Source: Corbicula japonica
Taxonomy: Eukaryota > Mollusca > Bivalvia > Venerida > Cyrenidae
DNA length: 64,000 nt
NCBI GenBank assembly: GCA_038501625.1
Contig: JAZAYU010000001.1
Coordinates: forward strand, 4,030,001-4,094,000
Direction of reading: 5' to 3'
Positions 61,815 to 64,000 of this stretch are shown here, piece after piece (within the stretch, counting starts at the first letter, position 1; each line of letters begins with the position of its first letter). Made by a program: the position numbers and the translations under genes. The notes beneath the pieces are model-generated. The model worked only from the letters and a program-made list of their open reading frames with translations, was not told the origin of the DNA and did no database searches.

Positions 61815-62237
61815 TTACTTAAGCTCATCCACATGAGTAATGCAGTATGCGGGAATATTTCCTTCCACGAGAACTTCGTTTCTTTGTGCTGCAAATCCTT
61901 TAGCTCTGTAATTATCACCACAAAATGCAGACAGTGTAAACGGATTTGTCAGGTCTATAATCTTAACACCTGGGACGCCCTTTAACATTCCAACATGGAT
62001 AGTCACAATTCGTTTTGGAGTGGGATCTCCGTGAGATATTCCTAAATAAGCGAAACCTTTTGCAGAATCTATGCTGGCACATGTGGATATGAACCTACTG
62101 CTGCGACCGGTACCATATGCCACATGGTCTTCAACGCTTGCTGAATTAAAAGGATCTTTTGCAGTTAAACCTTGTGTAGGATCTTCATCCGGCCTTAGCA
62201 CACGGTACAAAAGTTGATGACTGGTTCCATAGGACAT
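61815..62237 (-). CDS. Gene D: 140-residue ADP-ribosyltransferase-like protein, intronless coding region
   Basis: Motifs in order: GTSHQLLYRVLRPDEDP (Arg12), EDHVAYGTG (His38), SSRFISTCAS (Ser51-Thr52), KRIVTIHVGML, VKIIDLTNPF and NEVLVEGNIPAYCI (Glu121). The alignment with gene A is gap-free through residue 133, about 69 of 140 identical by hand count, and extends into the N-terminal GTSH. At the place where gene A has its intron this gene reads AGTAGG|TTC without interruption. The start at 62237 follows an acceptor (GGCTTTTTTGTAG) by 13 bases, so a noncoding upstream exon is expected. AATAAA lies about 125 bp past the stop. Two residues upstream of Glu121 is Arg, not the Glu or Gln of arginine-specific transferases. 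Function inferred from motif layout only. Confidence 0.86.
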   Translation of the reverse strand: MSYGTSHQLLYRVLRPDEDPTQGLTAKDPFNSASVEDHVAYGTGRSSRFISTCASIDSAKGFAYLGISHGDPTPKRIVTIHVGMLKGVPGVKIIDLTNPFTLSAFCGDNYRAKGFAAQRNEVLVEGNIPAYCITHVDELK

Positions 62238-62405
62238 CTTCAGCGTTGAACTACAAAAAAGCCAAACTTTATAAAATTATTCATGTTAGTACATGTACAT
62301 AGGCTGTCCAAAATTTGAAAACAAGATTTTGAATATACAATGTATAGAAACGATGGAAAATGAAAGATTTATTAAAATTTGTCCTAATAAATATTCGTTA
62401 ACTTA

Positions 62406-62469
62406 TACTACTACTACTACTACTACTACTAGTACTAGTACTACTACTACTACGACGACGACGACGACG

Positions 62470-62525
<56 letters not shown>

Positions 62526-62528
62526 AAC

Positions 62529-62571
<43 letters not shown>
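62406..62571. repeat. Compound triplet microsatellite (ACT)n-(ACG)n-(ACT)n-(AAT)n
   Basis: ACT triplets from 62406 are interrupted by an AGTACTAGT palindrome and about seven ACG/GAC triplets near 62452-62471, resume to about 62525 and pass into about 14 ATA triplets. The 122-codon frame with poly-Thr and poly-Asn is a microsatellite translation. Confidence 0.95.
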
Positions 62572-63490
62572 TATTATCTCCTCGACTTCATAATAAATAA
62601 TTTATTGGTAAAAATTAAAAAGTATTACATTGGCGTTGGTATTTGTCTCTTTTATGTTTAAGCTGTTCTAATTTAAAGCAATTATAAACGCCAAAACAGT
62701 TTTTAAAGAGAAAACCGTATACTGCTTGTATAATGCACGCAGCATATGATATTTATATATTATAACATGGCGGGGTAAGTCCACTGTTTCCAACAATAAT
62801 CATTATTGACATTTTCAGGGTTGCCAGCACCAAGGATGAAAAAAATTCCCTGACTTTTCCCTGACTTTTCACTGACCAAATCGGGTTTTTCACTGACCAA
62901 TAATACCGAACGTAAATGGCCGCTAACACCACTTCTGCTGCCCAATCCACCCATAAGTACATTTTTATTATTTTAACAATATATTAATACATTATTTAAC
63001 AATTAAAGCATCATTTATATATCAAGTATAAAGTTTGATAGATAGTGAAATATTAAATATGTACTCTTACAAGATTTAACCAATACATGCTTGTACTTCT
63101 TAGATAATTGGCAAATAATGTATTCTTATTCTTCATACAGAAACTAAATGAATAAACAACATAGTATAAAGCAAGAGATTATCACAACTGAAATTTAAGT
63201 ATCCATTATTCACTAATGACTGGAATAATCATCAAATGCAGAGTAAAAGAACTATACATAATCTGTAAAATGGGCAAGCAAACAACATACCATTTTACAC
63301 AGGTAAAACAACCCCTCAGACAGAATGCCCATACATGTTTCCTTCATTTTATAAAAACAATATTTTAATACATAACTCAAATACAATGCTGTTTACACCA
63401 TACAAGTGAAACAAAACACACAATTTAGCCTGTTAAGTGCTTAGATAAACTTAGAAAAAATGCATGTAGGTTTTGAAGATCCTTGTTCCA
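62572..63490. other. Intergenic DNA upstream of gene D
   Basis: A short repeat TTCCCTGACTTTTCCCTGACTTTTCACTGACC lies at 62845-62900. No gene seen. Confidence 0.45.
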
Positions 63491-63499
63491 ATCCAATAA

Positions 63500-63810
63500 A
63501 TATTAATAATTAATAGTGAAAAATATGTCAACCACATATACACTGGGCCTAATGGAAAATAGGTCAGTTGATGCAGAATGTATGCTTAAATTTCAAATTA
63601 ATCGAGAGCAAATTTTTGAAGTTTTTGTCACAAGATTTAAAAAATCATGAACCTGTCATAAAAACGATGGACTGAGCCACATAAAAAATATGTCAGGCAT
63701 ATCTACACATGTTACCAAGTACCTCACTTGTTTCAAGTTTCAAGTCAGTATCTTGAAAACTGTAGCAGTAGTTTGTGCCGCAATATTTTAAAAAATCCTG
63801 CCGTTATACA
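63500..63810. repeat. Fragment of a family E array
   Basis: Two diverged monomers with AAAAATATGTCA, ATGGACTGAGCCAC and TTCAAGTCAGTATCTTGAAAACTGTAG. No ends visible. Confidence 0.7.
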
Positions 63811-64000
63811 AAAAACTAGGTTGCTGTGAACTGAATGTTGGAAAACAGATTTTGTACATGAGATGTTCACACATTATGATAGCCACTTCTGCCAATTATT
63901 TTAAAATCCAACCATAGATGAAAATATATGGACAAGGTTCATAATAGAAAATTTGTAAATGCAATCTTTAATAAAATAGAACCATTTTTTTCTTTCAAAT

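Noticed and set aside
62293..62661. 122-codon frame with poly-Thr and poly-Asn
   Set aside because: Translation of the ACT/AAT triplet microsatellite.

Overview
The window is AT-rich, intron-bearing eukaryotic DNA. It is dominated by dispersed and tandem repeats of kinds I associate with heterodont bivalves (clams). These include array elements opening with AAGAGGGCCATGATGGCCC or CAAGAGCTGTC and closing with a hairpin, short TTAA-flanked foldback elements, and degenerate hAT, Tc1 and Penelope-like copies. A marine clam is the best guess; that part is memory plus inference.

Layout. 0-20 kb is nearly all mobile DNA: a hAT element with an 8-bp target duplication nested inside one tandem-array element and itself hosting another, then further arrays (9.1-13.2, 16.4-18.2 kb), hAT and Tc1 fragments and a 1.4-kb inverted-repeat element. 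21.3-24.3 kb is a broken Penelope-like retroelement on the minus strand with the remains of an N-terminal GIY-YIG nuclease. 27.4-29.4 kb is an intact two-exon minus-strand gene joining a C2H2 zinc finger to a P/THAP9-like transposase C-terminus. 30-37 kb holds small foldback transposons and two more 145-bp arrays.

The most interesting content is at 37.9-62.3 kb: four paralogous minus-strand genes (A at 38.0-39.9, B at 49.4, C at 55.2, D at 61.8 kb) coding for 140-142 residue proteins (233 in C). All keep Arg12 in LYRVLRP, His38 in HVA[YF]G, a Ser-Thr-Cys near residue 51 and Glu121 seven residues before an Ile-Pro. That order and spacing resemble the R-S-E (cholera/pertussis-like) ADP-ribosyltransferase fold. 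Clams are known to have DNA-ADP-ribosylating proteins (CARP-1), so a small bivalve ADP-ribosyltransferase-like family is a reasonable hypothesis; function is not proven. Gene C adds a charged coiled coil ending in a CaaX prenylation box (CTIL). Gene A alone carries a coding intron, which is filled with small transposons. All four start just behind a 3' splice acceptor, implying a shared 5'UTR intron. Between them lie minisatellites, long hairpins and array remnants.

Limits: intron/exon calls come from splice motifs and reading-frame agreement only. Repeat family names are assigned by structure, not by database search. I saw no tRNA, rRNA or CRISPR signal.
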